In this document: positions 1-6,543 of the stretch, piece after piece
Position numbering within the stretch: the first letter of the stretch is position 1
Layout of the letters: each line of letters begins with the position of its first letter
Source of the DNA: Actinomycetes bacterium
Lineage (GTDB): Bacteria; Actinomycetota; Acidimicrobiia; Acidimicrobiales; RAAP-2
Reading direction: 5' to 3'
DNA: 7,771 bases
Assembly (NCBI GenBank): GCA_021799915.1
Contig: JAJYZN010000125.1
Coordinates: forward strand, 1-7,771
The notes under the pieces: model-generated
The model's database searches: none
What the model was told of the DNA's origin: nothing
The model's input: only the letters and a program-made list of their open reading frames with translations
Made by a program: the position numbers and the translations under genes

Positions 1-548
1 TGTACGTCATCCCCGAGTCGAGGCGCGTCCTGGACGCGCTGGCCGAGATGCGCCGTCAGAGGCGAGGGTTCGCCGTGGTGGTCGACGAGTACGGCGGTGT
101 CGCCGGGGTCCTCACCGTGAAGGATCTCCTCGAGCCGCTCGTTGGCGAACTGCACGACGAGTTTGACCCGGCCGACGACCAGCCGGCGATCGTGCGCGTG
201 GACGGTACCCGTTGGCTCGTGGACGGCCGCGCCAACGTCGACGACGTCCGTGATCGCCTTGGCATCGCGATCCCCGATGGCGAGTACGTGACGCTGGGGG
301 GGTTCCTGTTCGACGGCTTCGGGCACATCCCCGAGGAGGGCGAGACTCTGCCAGCCGACGGATGGGACTTCAAAGTGGTCGAGATGGACCGCAGGAGGAT
401 CGCCAAGGTCGTCGCCCAGCACCGCGAGCCTCAACCCCCGCCGGCCACCGACGGCCCGGAGGACCCGGATGGCTCGGTGGGGGCTGGAGACGAACGCGGG
501 CAAGCGACGGACCCGGCCTCCGGCAACCGCACGCGCGAGCGCGGCTAA
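1..548 (+). CDS. CorC/HlyC-type (CNNM family) protein, 3' end of gene
   Basis: The gene enters from the left edge; the first whole codon is at position 3 and the stop is TAA at 546-548, leaving 181 residues. Fragment residues 1 to about 55 are the end of a CBS-domain pair, with the hallmark VVDEYGGVAGVLTVKD at 26-41 and then LVGELHDEFD. Residues about 62-138 match the CorC_HlyC (transporter-associated) domain, including the GGFLFDGFGHIPEEGE stretch. The last 40 or so residues are a Pro/Asp/Gly-rich, probably disordered tail. In this family an N-terminal DUF21/CNNM membrane domain lies upstream, here outside the window, and members are linked to Mg2+/Co2+ transport or efflux; the old haemolysin name is historical. 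The regulatory half seen here is cytosolic. I am confident of the family; the transported ion cannot be read from this fragment. Confidence 0.93.
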   Translation, partial: YVIPESRRVLDALAEMRRQRRGFAVVVDEYGGVAGVLTVKDLLEPLVGELHDEFDPADDQPAIVRVDGTRWLVDGRANVDDVRDRLGIAIPDGEYVTLGGFLFDGFGHIPEEGETLPADGWDFKVVEMDRRRIAKVVAQHREPQPPPATDGPEDPDGSVGAGDERGQATDPASGNRTRERG

Positions 549-551
549 GCT
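546..551 (+). promoter_or_regulatory. Possible -10 element (TAAGCT) for tRNA-Pro
   Basis: TAAGCT fits the TANNNT pattern common in actinobacterial -10 boxes and lies 32 bp before the mature tRNA 5' end, overlapping the stop codon of the upstream gene. No good -35 hexamer is visible about 17 bp upstream, so this is only a candidate. Read-through from the upstream gene is the alternative. Confidence 0.25.
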
Positions 552-561
552 CGATTGCTGG

Positions 562-582
562 CGCCGGCCGTCCAAGCCGGCG
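562..582 (+). other. Hairpin abutting the 5' end of the tRNA
   Basis: CGCCGGC (562-568) and GCCGGCG (576-582) form a perfect 7-bp GC stem with a 7-nt loop, ending one base before the mature tRNA start. It has no T-run after it. It could be a terminator for the upstream gene or a fold in the 5' leader of the pre-tRNA that is removed by RNase P. The inverted repeat is directly visible; its function is inferred. Confidence 0.4.
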
Positions 583-583
583 G

Positions 584-661
584 CGGGCTGTGGCGCAGCT
601 TGGTTAGCGCGCTGCGTTCGGGACGCAGAGGTCCCCGGTTCAAATCCGGGCAGCCCGACCA
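584..661 (+). tRNA. tRNA-Pro (anticodon CGG)
   Basis: A full cloverleaf can be drawn. The acceptor stem is CGGGCTG (584-590) with CAGCCCG (651-657), 7 of 7 pairs. The D stem is GCGC (593-596) with GCGC (607-610). The anticodon stem is CTGCG (612-616) with CGCAG (624-628), enclosing loop TTCGGGA with anticodon CGG at 619-621. The variable loop has 5 nt, and the T stem is CCCGG with CCGGG around TTCAAAT. The discriminator is A658 and the CCA end is encoded (659-661). It decodes CCG, a frequent Pro codon in GC-rich genomes. Confidence 0.97.
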
Positions 662-710
662 GTCAAGACCATCGTGGCCAGGGGTTTCGCTCGCTTCAGC
701 TCGCGTGCGG

Positions 711-737
711 GACCGAACCGCTCGGAGCGGTTCGGTC
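711..737. terminator. Perfect 13-bp inverted repeat, likely bidirectional terminator
   Basis: GACCGAACCGCTC (711-723) and GAGCGGTTCGGTC (725-737) are exact reverse complements separated by one base. In RNA the real loop would be 3 nt or more, leaving about 12 pairs. It lies 50 bp after the tRNA and 99 bp beyond the stop of the convergent minus-strand gene, so it can end transcription from both sides. Neither side has a T-tract, which is common for actinobacterial terminator-like hairpins. A dispersed palindromic repeat or a protein-binding site are alternatives. Confidence 0.55.
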
Positions 738-835
738 ACTCGGTGTGATTGGGTCGGTCATCGGCGCCCGGAACCGCCGGTGCTGCTGGGTCGAAACCGT
801 GGTGCGGCATTCGTGCGGCGTGCGGCGTGAAGCGG

Positions 836-2290
836 TCAGCCGCCAGGAGAGGTGACGAGGCCGTTCGCAGACAGCCAGATCACTTGCTGGCCGACCCGCA
901 CTCCCGCTGTCGCAGGGACTTGGGCTGGGTGCCGGCCGGTCGCCACCCCGTTCGAGGTGCAGCCCCCGTAGCTCGGCACAGCGATGCGGTCGCCGCCCGG
1001 CACGCCCGATGTCGGGTAGCGCTCAGTGCTGTTGGCGCACCAGAAGACTGCACCTGGGGCGATCGCGGTCGTTCGGCCGGTGCGAAGGTTCAACAGCACT
1101 CTCGATCCCGACGGCGTCGTGACGACGAGCTGTGTGGCGGCGGTGAAGGGGACTCTCGTACCGAGGGAGAGCAGGCCGACGTCCGTGACAGGTTGGCTCC
1201 AGGTGATCGCGCCGGTCGTGGGATCGAGCCCTTCGAGCACGAGCGTGATCCCCGCGAAGCTGGGCAAGGCGCCAGGCGTCGGCTCTTGGACGATGCCCGT
1301 GTACCGGCAGACCACTGGCGCCTTGGCCATTTCGGCAAGCGGACCGCCGCAGTCGAGCTCTCCGCTCACGGACCAGACTGGCCGGCCGGTCGCGGCCGAG
1401 AAGCCGACGGTCTTGGCAAGCGCAAGGTTGTCCGAGCGACCCTGGGGTGCGTAGCCCACCGACCCGTAGTCGAGGTTGCCGACGGAAAAGAGTGCCCAAC
1501 CGTAGTTGGATGAGAAGCCGGGGCCGAAGATCGAAGCGAGTGTCCGGGTCCACCTCACTGTCCCCGACGCGCCAATCTGGAGCCAGGTCTCGGGTGTCCC
1601 TGTCAGCTCGTAGAGGTCTGTGCTCAGTGTCCGCTCGACTTGGTCGACGGTGTGGACCACTGCTCCACTGGTTGGCGAGATGAGCTGGAGCTGTCCTGTG
1701 GCGACTACGCAGATGTCGCGCCGGTCGGCACAGGAAGTCGGTGGGCTCGTCACCAGTTGGGCGGGCCGGCGCCACAGCACCGATCCGGAGGCGACCGAGA
1801 CGCCTTCGACCACGACCGATCGGCTCGACGCCCCTCCCGTCGGAACCAAGTCGACCGTCACCCCGGCTACGTACGTCGGCTGGAGGTACACCCCGGCGGT
1901 GATCTCCGACGCCGAGTAGCGAAGGCGCCAGACGACGGTCTGGGACGAGGGGTCGACGGCCGCCAAGTCGAGATTGCCATCTGCGGCCCGGGCCACGACC
2001 AGGGCGTCGCTTCCGGCGGCGACGGGCCCCGCGACGACGTGCAGCGTGCTCATCGGGAGCGGTGCGGGGCTGCTCTCTTGGACGGCGATCAGCGCCACCA
2101 GGGCGACGAGGGCCGCCGAGAGCACGGCGACGATCCAGCGCTGAGCGGTCGGCATCCGAGCGCCTTTCGCCGGCCGTACACGCCGAGCCGTCGGCCCGGT
2201 GTCGGCCGGCGGTGCGGGACGGACGTCGGGTGGGTACCACCGGCCATCCGAGGCCAGCCACCACCCCGGGGAAGGAAAAGTGCCGCTCAT
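836..2290 (-). CDS. Membrane-anchored PQQ-like beta-propeller protein with N-terminal GWW/WYPP module
   Basis: This 484-residue protein has three parts. Residues 8-21 carry PGWWLASDGRWYPP, a short Trp-rich module resembling DUF2510 and seen at the cytosolic N-terminus of many actinobacterial membrane proteins. Residues 52-70 form one hydrophobic helix preceded by Arg/Lys, so the rest should be outside the cell. From about residue 85 there are repeated blade-like units ending in patterns such as DPTTGAITW, SATGRPVW and VASGSVLW, as in PQQ-like (Trp-docking) propellers. Several Cys occur, including SCADRRDIC, and could form disulfides. No catalytic residues are recognised; a binding or scaffold role is a guess. 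The start is ATG at 2290. An in-frame GTG at 2302 would add four residues and overlap the stop of the dehydrogenase gene by 4 nt (GTGA), so translational coupling is likely with either start. Confidence 0.8.
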   Translation of the reverse strand: MSGTFPSPGWWLASDGRWYPPDVRPAPPADTGPTARRVRPAKGARMPTAQRWIVAVLSAALVALVALIAVQESSPAPLPMSTLHVVAGPVAAGSDALVVARAADGNLDLAAVDPSSQTVVWRLRYSASEITAGVYLQPTYVAGVTVDLVPTGGASSRSVVVEGVSVASGSVLWRRPAQLVTSPPTSCADRRDICVVATGQLQLISPTSGAVVHTVDQVERTLSTDLYELTGTPETWLQIGASGTVRWTRTLASIFGPGFSSNYGWALFSVGNLDYGSVGYAPQGRSDNLALAKTVGFSAATGRPVWSVSGELDCGGPLAEMAKAPVVCRYTGIVQEPTPGALPSFAGITLVLEGLDPTTGAITWSQPVTDVGLLSLGTRVPFTAATQLVVTTPSGSRVLLNLRTGRTTAIAPGAVFWCANSTERYPTSGVPGGDRIAVPSYGGCTSNGVATGRHPAQVPATAGVRVGQQVIWLSANGLVTSPGG

Positions 2291-2298
2291 CGCCGTTG

Positions 2299-3126
2299 TC
2301 ACCCGAAGTGCTCGCCGCCGTTGGCGTCGAGCGCCTGGCCGGTGACCGCGGCCGAGAGATCCGATGCCAGGTAGACGACGGTGCCGGCCACCTCCGCGTC
2401 GGTGGGTACCCGCCCGAGGGGGATCCGGGCTTCGAGCTCGCCGATCACCTCGGACCGGGGCACCGAACGTCCCGACGACGCCATGTCCACGTACATCTCG
2501 ACGGACGGGCCCCACATCCAGCCGGGCACCACGGCGTTGACCCTGATGCCAGACGGGCCGAGCTCGGATGCCAGGACGCGGGTGGCCGTGAGGAGGGCAC
2601 CTTTGGAGATGGCGTACCCGCCCTGGAGCGGTGGAGGGACACGGGCCGCCATCGACGCCACCATCACCACCGAGCCCCCCTGCCGCCGGCGGAGCAAAGG
2701 CAGCGCAGCACGGGTGAGCTGGAGGCTGCCGAAGAGGTTCGTCTCCATGATCTTGCGCCACGCGTCGAGGTCCACGTCTTCGAACGTCTTGAGCACGTCG
2801 AAGCGGAACGCGTTGTTGACGAGGACGTCGATGCCACCGAGCTCGGCGTCTGCCGTGGCGACCAGTCGCTCGCACTGCGAGGGGTCGGTGATGTCGGTCG
2901 GCACGGTCACCACTCGTGCTCCCGTCCCGCCCACTTCGGCCGCCACGTCGTCCAACGTGCCCTGCCGCCGTGCGGCGAGCACCAGATCTGCCCCGTGCTC
3001 GGCCAAGAGCTTGGCAACCTGTCGCCCGAGCCCGGGTCCGACGCCCGAGACGAGGCACGTCTTGCCCGCAAGAAGGGCTGGTCGCGACCGCGCTGTCGGC
3101 GTGCTGTTCGCCATCGGCCCTGTCAC
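2299..3126 (-). CDS. Classical short-chain dehydrogenase/reductase (SDR)
   Basis: This 275-residue NAD(P)-dependent oxidoreductase has the full classical SDR pattern. The nucleotide-binding loop SGVGPGLG is at 27-34 (TGxxxGxG type with Ser for Thr), D78 lies in PTDIT, and VNNA is at 103-106. The catalytic tetrad is N130, S158, Y171 and K175 (YAISK). After it come the VNAVVPGW segment and the C-terminal VTGQALDANGG strand. R53-R54 in AARR after the second strand hint at NADP preference, but this is weak. The substrate cannot be told; PGWMWGP in the substrate loop is unusual. GTG at 3126 is chosen because GGAG (3138-3135) sits 8 nt upstream, whereas ATG at 3114 has no clear site. The gene lies 75 bp after the ParA gene and runs into the propeller gene, so the three may be co-transcribed. 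Confidence 0.93.
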   Translation of the reverse strand: MTGPMANSTPTARSRPALLAGKTCLVSGVGPGLGRQVAKLLAEHGADLVLAARRQGTLDDVAAEVGGTGARVVTVPTDITDPSQCERLVATADAELGGIDVLVNNAFRFDVLKTFEDVDLDAWRKIMETNLFGSLQLTRAALPLLRRRQGGSVVMVASMAARVPPPLQGGYAISKGALLTATRVLASELGPSGIRVNAVVPGWMWGPSVEMYVDMASSGRSVPRSEVIGELEARIPLGRVPTDAEVAGTVVYLASDLSAAVTGQALDANGGEHFG

Positions 3127-3133
3127 CCGCGAA

Positions 3134-3141
3134 GCTCCTCT
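3134..3141 (-). promoter_or_regulatory. Ribosome binding site for the SDR gene
   Basis: On the minus strand AGAGGAGC precedes GTG (3126) by 7 nt. It supports the GTG start over the in-frame ATG at 3114. Confidence 0.65.
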
Positions 3142-3201
3142 CGGTTCACCGGCGCATGCCCGCCGCGCCGATGCAAGGGCATCGGGCTCGGCCCGCGACG
3201 T

Positions 3202-3783
3202 CTACGTACGCTTCCGTAGCGCCTTCTTCAACACGCTCCGGTAGAGATCGAGCCCTTCGGGGTGGAGACGCGCGTCAGGTCCTGACGCGATCCCGACCCG
3301 CTCGGGAACGACTCCCCACACGGCGACATCCTGGCCGCTCCACCACGCGATCGTCTCGTCGAGATCTTTGGTCCCGAGGCGGGCGGCGCAGATCACTACG
3401 CCATGAGCCGTCGTGCGAGGGATCATCGCGATGGTGGCCACCACCCGCGTGAACTCCACACCGCCGGCGCGAGTGGGGATCACCACGGCATCGGCGCGCT
3501 CGATCGCCGCCCGGACGATGCGCTCGTCGCCGGGGGGAGTATCGACGACACCAACGCCGTCGTGGCGCTCCATCGAACGCACCACCGTGCGCTCGGACGG
3601 GGCCTCGACCAGCTCGACCCCCTCGACGGGCCGCTCCTCCAGCCACTCGGCCGAGGAGGCCTGCCGGTCGGCGTCGATGAGCCACACCGGTTCGAACCCC
3701 CGGCCGGCCGCCGCCGCGGCGAGGTACACGGCGGTGGTCGTCTTGCCCACGCCGCCTTTGACGTTGCTGACCACGATGTTCAT
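3202..3783 (-). CDS. Orphan ParA/MinD-type ATPase
   Basis: The 193-residue protein is a deviant-Walker (SIMIBI) ATPase. Residues 9-16 are KGGVGKTT, with signature Lys K9 and P-loop K14. The A' motif is LIDADRQAS at 35-43 (D37, D39), and the Walker B strand VVDTPPG at 79-85 supplies D81. ATP-dependent dimers of this family move or position DNA and protein cargo. It is short and lacks the N-terminal HTH of plasmid type Ia ParA. No parB-like partner is visible on either side, so it may be an orphan whose partner lies elsewhere; its cargo is unknown. The start at 3783 is set by GGAG (3793-3790) at 6 nt and by the motif beginning at once (MNIVVSNVKGG). It is divergent from the methyltransferase, with a 214-bp spacer, and is followed by the SDR gene on the same strand. 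Confidence 0.88.
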   Translation of the reverse strand: MNIVVSNVKGGVGKTTTAVYLAAAAAGRGFEPVWLIDADRQASSAEWLEERPVEGVELVEAPSERTVVRSMERHDGVGVVDTPPGDERIVRAAIERADAVVIPTRAGGVEFTRVVATIAMIPRTTAHGVVICAARLGTKDLDETIAWWSGQDVAVWGVVPERVGIASGPDARLHPEGLDLYRSVLKKALRKRT

Positions 3784-3789
3784 GAGCTG

Positions 3790-3793
3790 CTCC
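3790..3793 (-). promoter_or_regulatory. Ribosome binding site for the ParA gene
   Basis: GGAG on the minus strand lies 6 nt before ATG 3783. It decides the start against a longer open frame reaching back to 4059. Confidence 0.6.
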
Positions 3794-3824
3794 GTGCTCT
3801 TGGTGCTCTTGGTGCTCTTGGTGC
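3794..3824. repeat. 9-bp tandem repeat, 3.4 copies, in the parA leader
   Basis: GTGCTCTTG occurs three times without mismatch (3794-3802, 3803-3811, 3812-3820), followed by GTGC. On the parA strand it reads CAAGAGCAC and ends exactly at the ribosome binding site. It could be a simple slippage repeat or a set of binding sites for autoregulation or partition; only the repeat itself is seen. Confidence 0.85.
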
Positions 3825-3929
3825 GCCGCCGGGGGTGCCGCCGGCTGGCGGACGTGCCCTCGGATCCTGTGGGGGACAGGCTACCGACCGGCAGCGCCCT
3901 GTGCAGGGGGAGGGCCGACGGCCCCCGGG

Positions 3930-3935
3930 TAGGGT
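3930..3935 (+). promoter_or_regulatory. Possible -10 element (TAGGGT) of the methyltransferase gene
   Basis: TAGGGT matches the TANNNT type of actinobacterial -10 and would start RNA near 3942, giving a leader of about 56 nt that contains the ribosome binding site. A GC hairpin, GGGCC-GAC-GGCCC (3912-3924), sits just upstream. No convincing -35 is seen, so this is tentative. Confidence 0.3.
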
Positions 3936-3997
3936 GTGGGACGTATCGCGGTGACGGGCCGGGGACCGCGTGCTGGATCGGAGGACAGCGGGACCAC

Positions 3998-5740
3998 ATG
4001 AGCACGATCGACGCTGCGAGCGGCACTGGTCCCTCCGGTCGCCGGGCCCGCAGGACCACCGCGACCTCGACGTTCGGGGTGGGTCGGCGCGAGGGGCACG
4101 ACGCTGCGGATTTTTACCGGAGGTTCACCGCACCGGTCGTGAGCGACGACGACGACGTGTGCCATCCTTCGGCCCGCCGGGGAGCGGACCGCATCTTCCT
4201 CGGGGACATTCGCGAGCATCCCGATGCGCTCGCGCCCCGCTCGGTCGCATTGGTGGTCACCTCACCGCCCTACTTCTCGGGCAAGGAGTACGAGACCGCT
4301 ATCGGCGAGGGGCACGTTCCGGGGAGCTACGCCGAGTACCTGGCCATGCTGGCCGGGGTGCTCGGAGCGTGTGTCGAGGTCATGGAGCCCGGTGGCCGTA
4401 TGGCGATCAACGTCGCGAATCTCGGGCGCAAGCCCTACCGGAGCCTCTCAGCCGACGTGATCGGCATCCTCGAAGGAGACCTGGGACTGCTCCTGCGGGG
4501 CGAGCTCATCTGGCAGAAGGCTCGGGCAGCCGGAGGGAACTGCGCATGGGGCACGTTCCAGAGGCCAGGCGACCCTGTGCTGCGGGACGTGACCGAACGG
4601 GTGGTCGTCGCCTGTAAAGGTCGTTTTGACCGAGCCATCGCGCCGGCCCGGCGGGAAGCGGAGGGCTACCCCTCGGTGGCCACCATGTTCCGTGACGAGT
4701 TCCTCGAGGCCACTCTCGACTTATGGGAGCTCCCTGCCGAGAGCGCCACCCGGGTCGGCCATCCGGCGCCTTTTCCCGTCGTGCTGCCCCAACGGCTGAT
4801 CGATCTGTACACCTATGCGGACGATCTGGTGCTCGATCCGTTCATGGGCTCGGGCACGACGGCCGTCGCCGCTTTGCGGACCGGCCGCCACTTCGCCGGG
4901 TTCGAGACCGATCCGGCGTACCTGAGCGCCGCGCTCGAACGCGTCGATGCCGAGCGCCAGCGCGTCGATGCCGATGAGGCTTGCCGCCCCCCTTCCTCTG
5001 CGATCCGTCAACCGCGGCTCCCGGCGCGGGGCGGCCCTGACCGACGTGGCGGGCCTCGTGCTGCCGGCGCGTCCGGTGAAGGCGGCGAACCCAGTGGACA
5101 CAACGAGCCGGTCAGGGACCTCTGGGTGCGTGCCATGCGAGAGGGCCGCCGGGCCCGGGAGCTGGCGGCCTGGGCCCTGGCCAGCTCCGGTTTCGACGTC
5201 GTCGGAGAGAACAAGCGCCTGCCCGGTGGTGTGGACGTGCACTTCGTCGCGCGCGACCCTTCAGGGCAGGAATGGCTTTTCGACGTGGCGGGCTCGTTCA
5301 CGGTGACGCCTTCGGGACTCCGCCGGTCCGACACGCTCTGGAGAGTGCTGGGAAAGGCCGCCATTGCCCACCAGATCCGACCGGGATCTCGATTCGTCGT
5401 GTTGGCGACGGACGTGCCTCCCGCCAAGAGTGCCGGCGCGAAGGCGCTGGCCGCGGTCACCGGACCGGATGCGGGGAAACCGATCTTCGACGTGATCGAC
5501 CTCTCTCACCCAGACGAGTTGGACCGCTTGGGGCGCTTGGTGGACCAGGCGGGTTTCGCGGGTCAAGCGGGCGTCGCGGGTCAAGCGGGTTTCGAGGGTC
5601 AAGCGCGCGTCGCGGGTCAAGCGGGTTTCGCGGGTCAAGCGGGTTTCGCGGGTGGCGCTCAGACCGGCACGGGACCGGCTGGCTCCGGGGAGCGGCGCAG
5701 GACCGACCACTGGAGCCTCGTGCCACTCTTCGACGCGTAA
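3998..5740 (+). CDS. Beta-class DNA methyltransferase fused to a nuclease-like C-terminal domain
   Basis: This 580-residue protein methylates an exocyclic amino group of adenine (N6) or cytosine (N4) in DNA using SAM. The catalytic motif TSPPY (88-92) precedes the SAM-binding motif DPFMGSGTT (280-288), followed by GFETDPAY (301-308); that order defines the beta class. HPAPFP and VAN-LGRKPYRS are further conserved blocks. After a Pro/Gly/Arg-rich linker (about 329-371), residues about 373-503 form a second alpha/beta domain with GGVDVHFV and WLFDVAGSFT, reminiscent of a PD-(D/E)xK nuclease core but with Ala (A431) where Lys is expected. Residues 519-554 are Gly-X-Ala/Glu repeats. The ATG at 3998 has GGAGGA 12 nt upstream; the first 60 or so residues look unconserved, so a later start is possible. 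The target site is unreadable. No separate restriction gene is seen nearby. Confidence 0.88.
   Translation: MSTIDAASGTGPSGRRARRTTATSTFGVGRREGHDAADFYRRFTAPVVSDDDDVCHPSARRGADRIFLGDIREHPDALAPRSVALVVTSPPYFSGKEYETAIGEGHVPGSYAEYLAMLAGVLGACVEVMEPGGRMAINVANLGRKPYRSLSADVIGILEGDLGLLLRGELIWQKARAAGGNCAWGTFQRPGDPVLRDVTERVVVACKGRFDRAIAPARREAEGYPSVATMFRDEFLEATLDLWELPAESATRVGHPAPFPVVLPQRLIDLYTYADDLVLDPFMGSGTTAVAALRTGRHFAGFETDPAYLSAALERVDAERQRVDADEACRPPSSAIRQPRLPARGGPDRRGGPRAAGASGEGGEPSGHNEPVRDLWVRAMREGRRARELAAWALASSGFDVVGENKRLPGGVDVHFVARDPSGQEWLFDVAGSFTVTPSGLRRSDTLWRVLGKAAIAHQIRPGSRFVVLATDVPPAKSAGAKALAAVTGPDAGKPIFDVIDLSHPDELDRLGRLVDQAGFAGQAGVAGQAGFEGQARVAGQAGFAGQAGFAGGAQTGTGPAGSGERRRTDHWSLVPLFDA
5546..5653 (+). 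repeat. 18-bp tandem repeat, 6 copies, encoding a collagen-like tract
   Basis: Six consecutive 18-bp units (5546, 5564, 5582, 5600, 5618 and 5636) follow the pattern CAAGCGGGTTTCGCGGGT with few changes. In the methyltransferase frame they give QAGFAG, so Gly falls at every third residue from 519 to 554 (12 triplets). The only break is R537, caused by one G-to-C change in the fourth unit. There are no spacers, so this is not CRISPR. Confidence 0.92.
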
Positions 5741-6543
5741 TCGCGTACCGCCCGCTCGGCGCTGTCGGGATCTGCCGAGACCACCGCATCGAGGACTGGG
5801 CGCAGGTCGCGTAGCACAGCGTCCGCGTCACTGAAGGCGTCGACGAACACCGAAGACGTCGCGGTGTAGAGGCGCTCCAGCCATTTCATCATTGCCGTCA
5901 GCGGACGATTGCCGGTGGAAACGACGAGCACGGAGAAGAACGCCAGCTCGGCTGCCTGGAGCGCTGGCGCGCCATCGCATCGGCACGCGTGGTCGAACCG
6001 ACGGACCAGCTCCTCTCGCTGGGCCGGCGTGGCTCGCGTTGCGGCTGACCTCCCGGCAAGGGACGCCAGAGCCTGGCGGACCTCGAGCACCTCGCCCACG
6101 ACTTCCGGGCCAGCGGCGACGAGGGCTCGCAGGACGACGGCGCCGTCGGTCGCCTCGAGCGGGTCCAGGACCACCGTACCGATCCCTTGGCGAGAGGCCA
6201 CCAGCCCGGCCTGCTCCAGCCGGGCCAGAGCCTGGCGGAGCGAGGTGCGGTTCACACCCAGCTGGCGGGCCAGGTCGCGCTCGGACGGCAGGGTCGAGCC
6301 CGGTGGGTGCTCGCCCGCCAGCACCGCGTCCGTCACGATCTCGGCCACCTGCACCGGGAGCGACTGCCGTATGGGGCGGGCCGGCGTTCCCTGCAGGCTG
6401 CTGGGAGCGGGGAGTCCGAGCAGGCTGGAGTTGTGTGTTGGCCCCGGCGGGGTCGGAGTGGAGGGGGTCGGGGTGGCGTTCGTCGGAGTGGCGTTCATTT
6501 GGGTGGCGTTCATTTGGGTGGCGTTCGTCGGGGTGGCGCTCAT
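5659..6543 (-). CDS. FadR-type GntR family transcriptional regulator
   Basis: This 294-residue repressor-like protein has a low-complexity Thr/Asn/Pro N-terminus (about 55 residues), then a GntR winged helix at about 61-127. Key parts are LPSERDLARQLGVNRTSLRQ and ALARLEQAGLVASRQGIGT. After it comes an all-helical FCD-like effector domain (about 146-276) with STGNRPLTAMM. The usual metal-binding His after the Asp/Glu-xxF step appears to be missing (AELAFFSV), so the ligand may be bound without metal. I prefer ATG 6543, a nearly leaderless start. ATG 6555, which would give 298 residues, overlaps the proposed -10 box. The 3' end overlaps the methyltransferase gene by 82 bp, tail to tail. It faces away from the gene at 6574 and probably controls both itself and that gene. 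The effector is unknown; FadR-group members commonly sense acyl-CoA or organic acids. Confidence 0.88.
   Translation of the reverse strand: MSATPTNATQMNATQMNATPTNATPTPSTPTPPGPTHNSSLLGLPAPSSLQGTPARPIRQSLPVQVAEIVTDAVLAGEHPPGSTLPSERDLARQLGVNRTSLRQALARLEQAGLVASRQGIGTVVLDPLEATDGAVVLRALVAAGPEVVGEVLEVRQALASLAGRSAATRATPAQREELVRRFDHACRCDGAPALQAAELAFFSVLVVSTGNRPLTAMMKWLERLYTATSSVFVDAFSDADAVLRDLRPVLDAVVSADPDSAERAVRDYASKSGTRLQWSVLRRSPEPAGPVPV

Noticed and set aside
584..661. tRNA-Pro as the attachment site of an integrated element covering the genes to its right
   Set aside because: No integrase or transposase and no second copy of the tRNA 3' end is visible within the window.
1023..2264. 413-codon minus-strand open frame inside the propeller gene
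   Set aside because: It is an Arg-rich shadow with no domain; the propeller frame has clear blade repeats and a membrane helix.
2291..3058. A long minus-strand open frame joining the propeller protein to an upstream Arg/Gly-rich extension up to 3058
   Set aside because: The extension is the SDR gene read in another frame; its composition is Arg-rich and unlike a protein, while the SDR frame shows all family motifs.
3202..3219. Small inverted repeat CTACG/CGTAG at the end of the ParA gene as a terminator
   Set aside because: The stem is only 5 bp, it lies inside the coding end and has no T-run; too weak to call.
3413..3997. Upstream extension of the methyltransferase frame
   Set aside because: It lies opposite the ParA gene with a Ser/Thr/Arg-rich shadow composition; ATG 3998 has a GGAGGA site.
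3784..4059. N-terminal extension of the ParA frame to 4059 with TKS repeats
   Set aside because: The P-loop motif normally begins within a few residues of the start, ATG 3783 has a good ribosome binding site, and the extension would overlap the methyltransferase start.
5546..5653. CRISPR array
   Set aside because: The 18-bp units are contiguous without spacers and stay in frame inside a gene.
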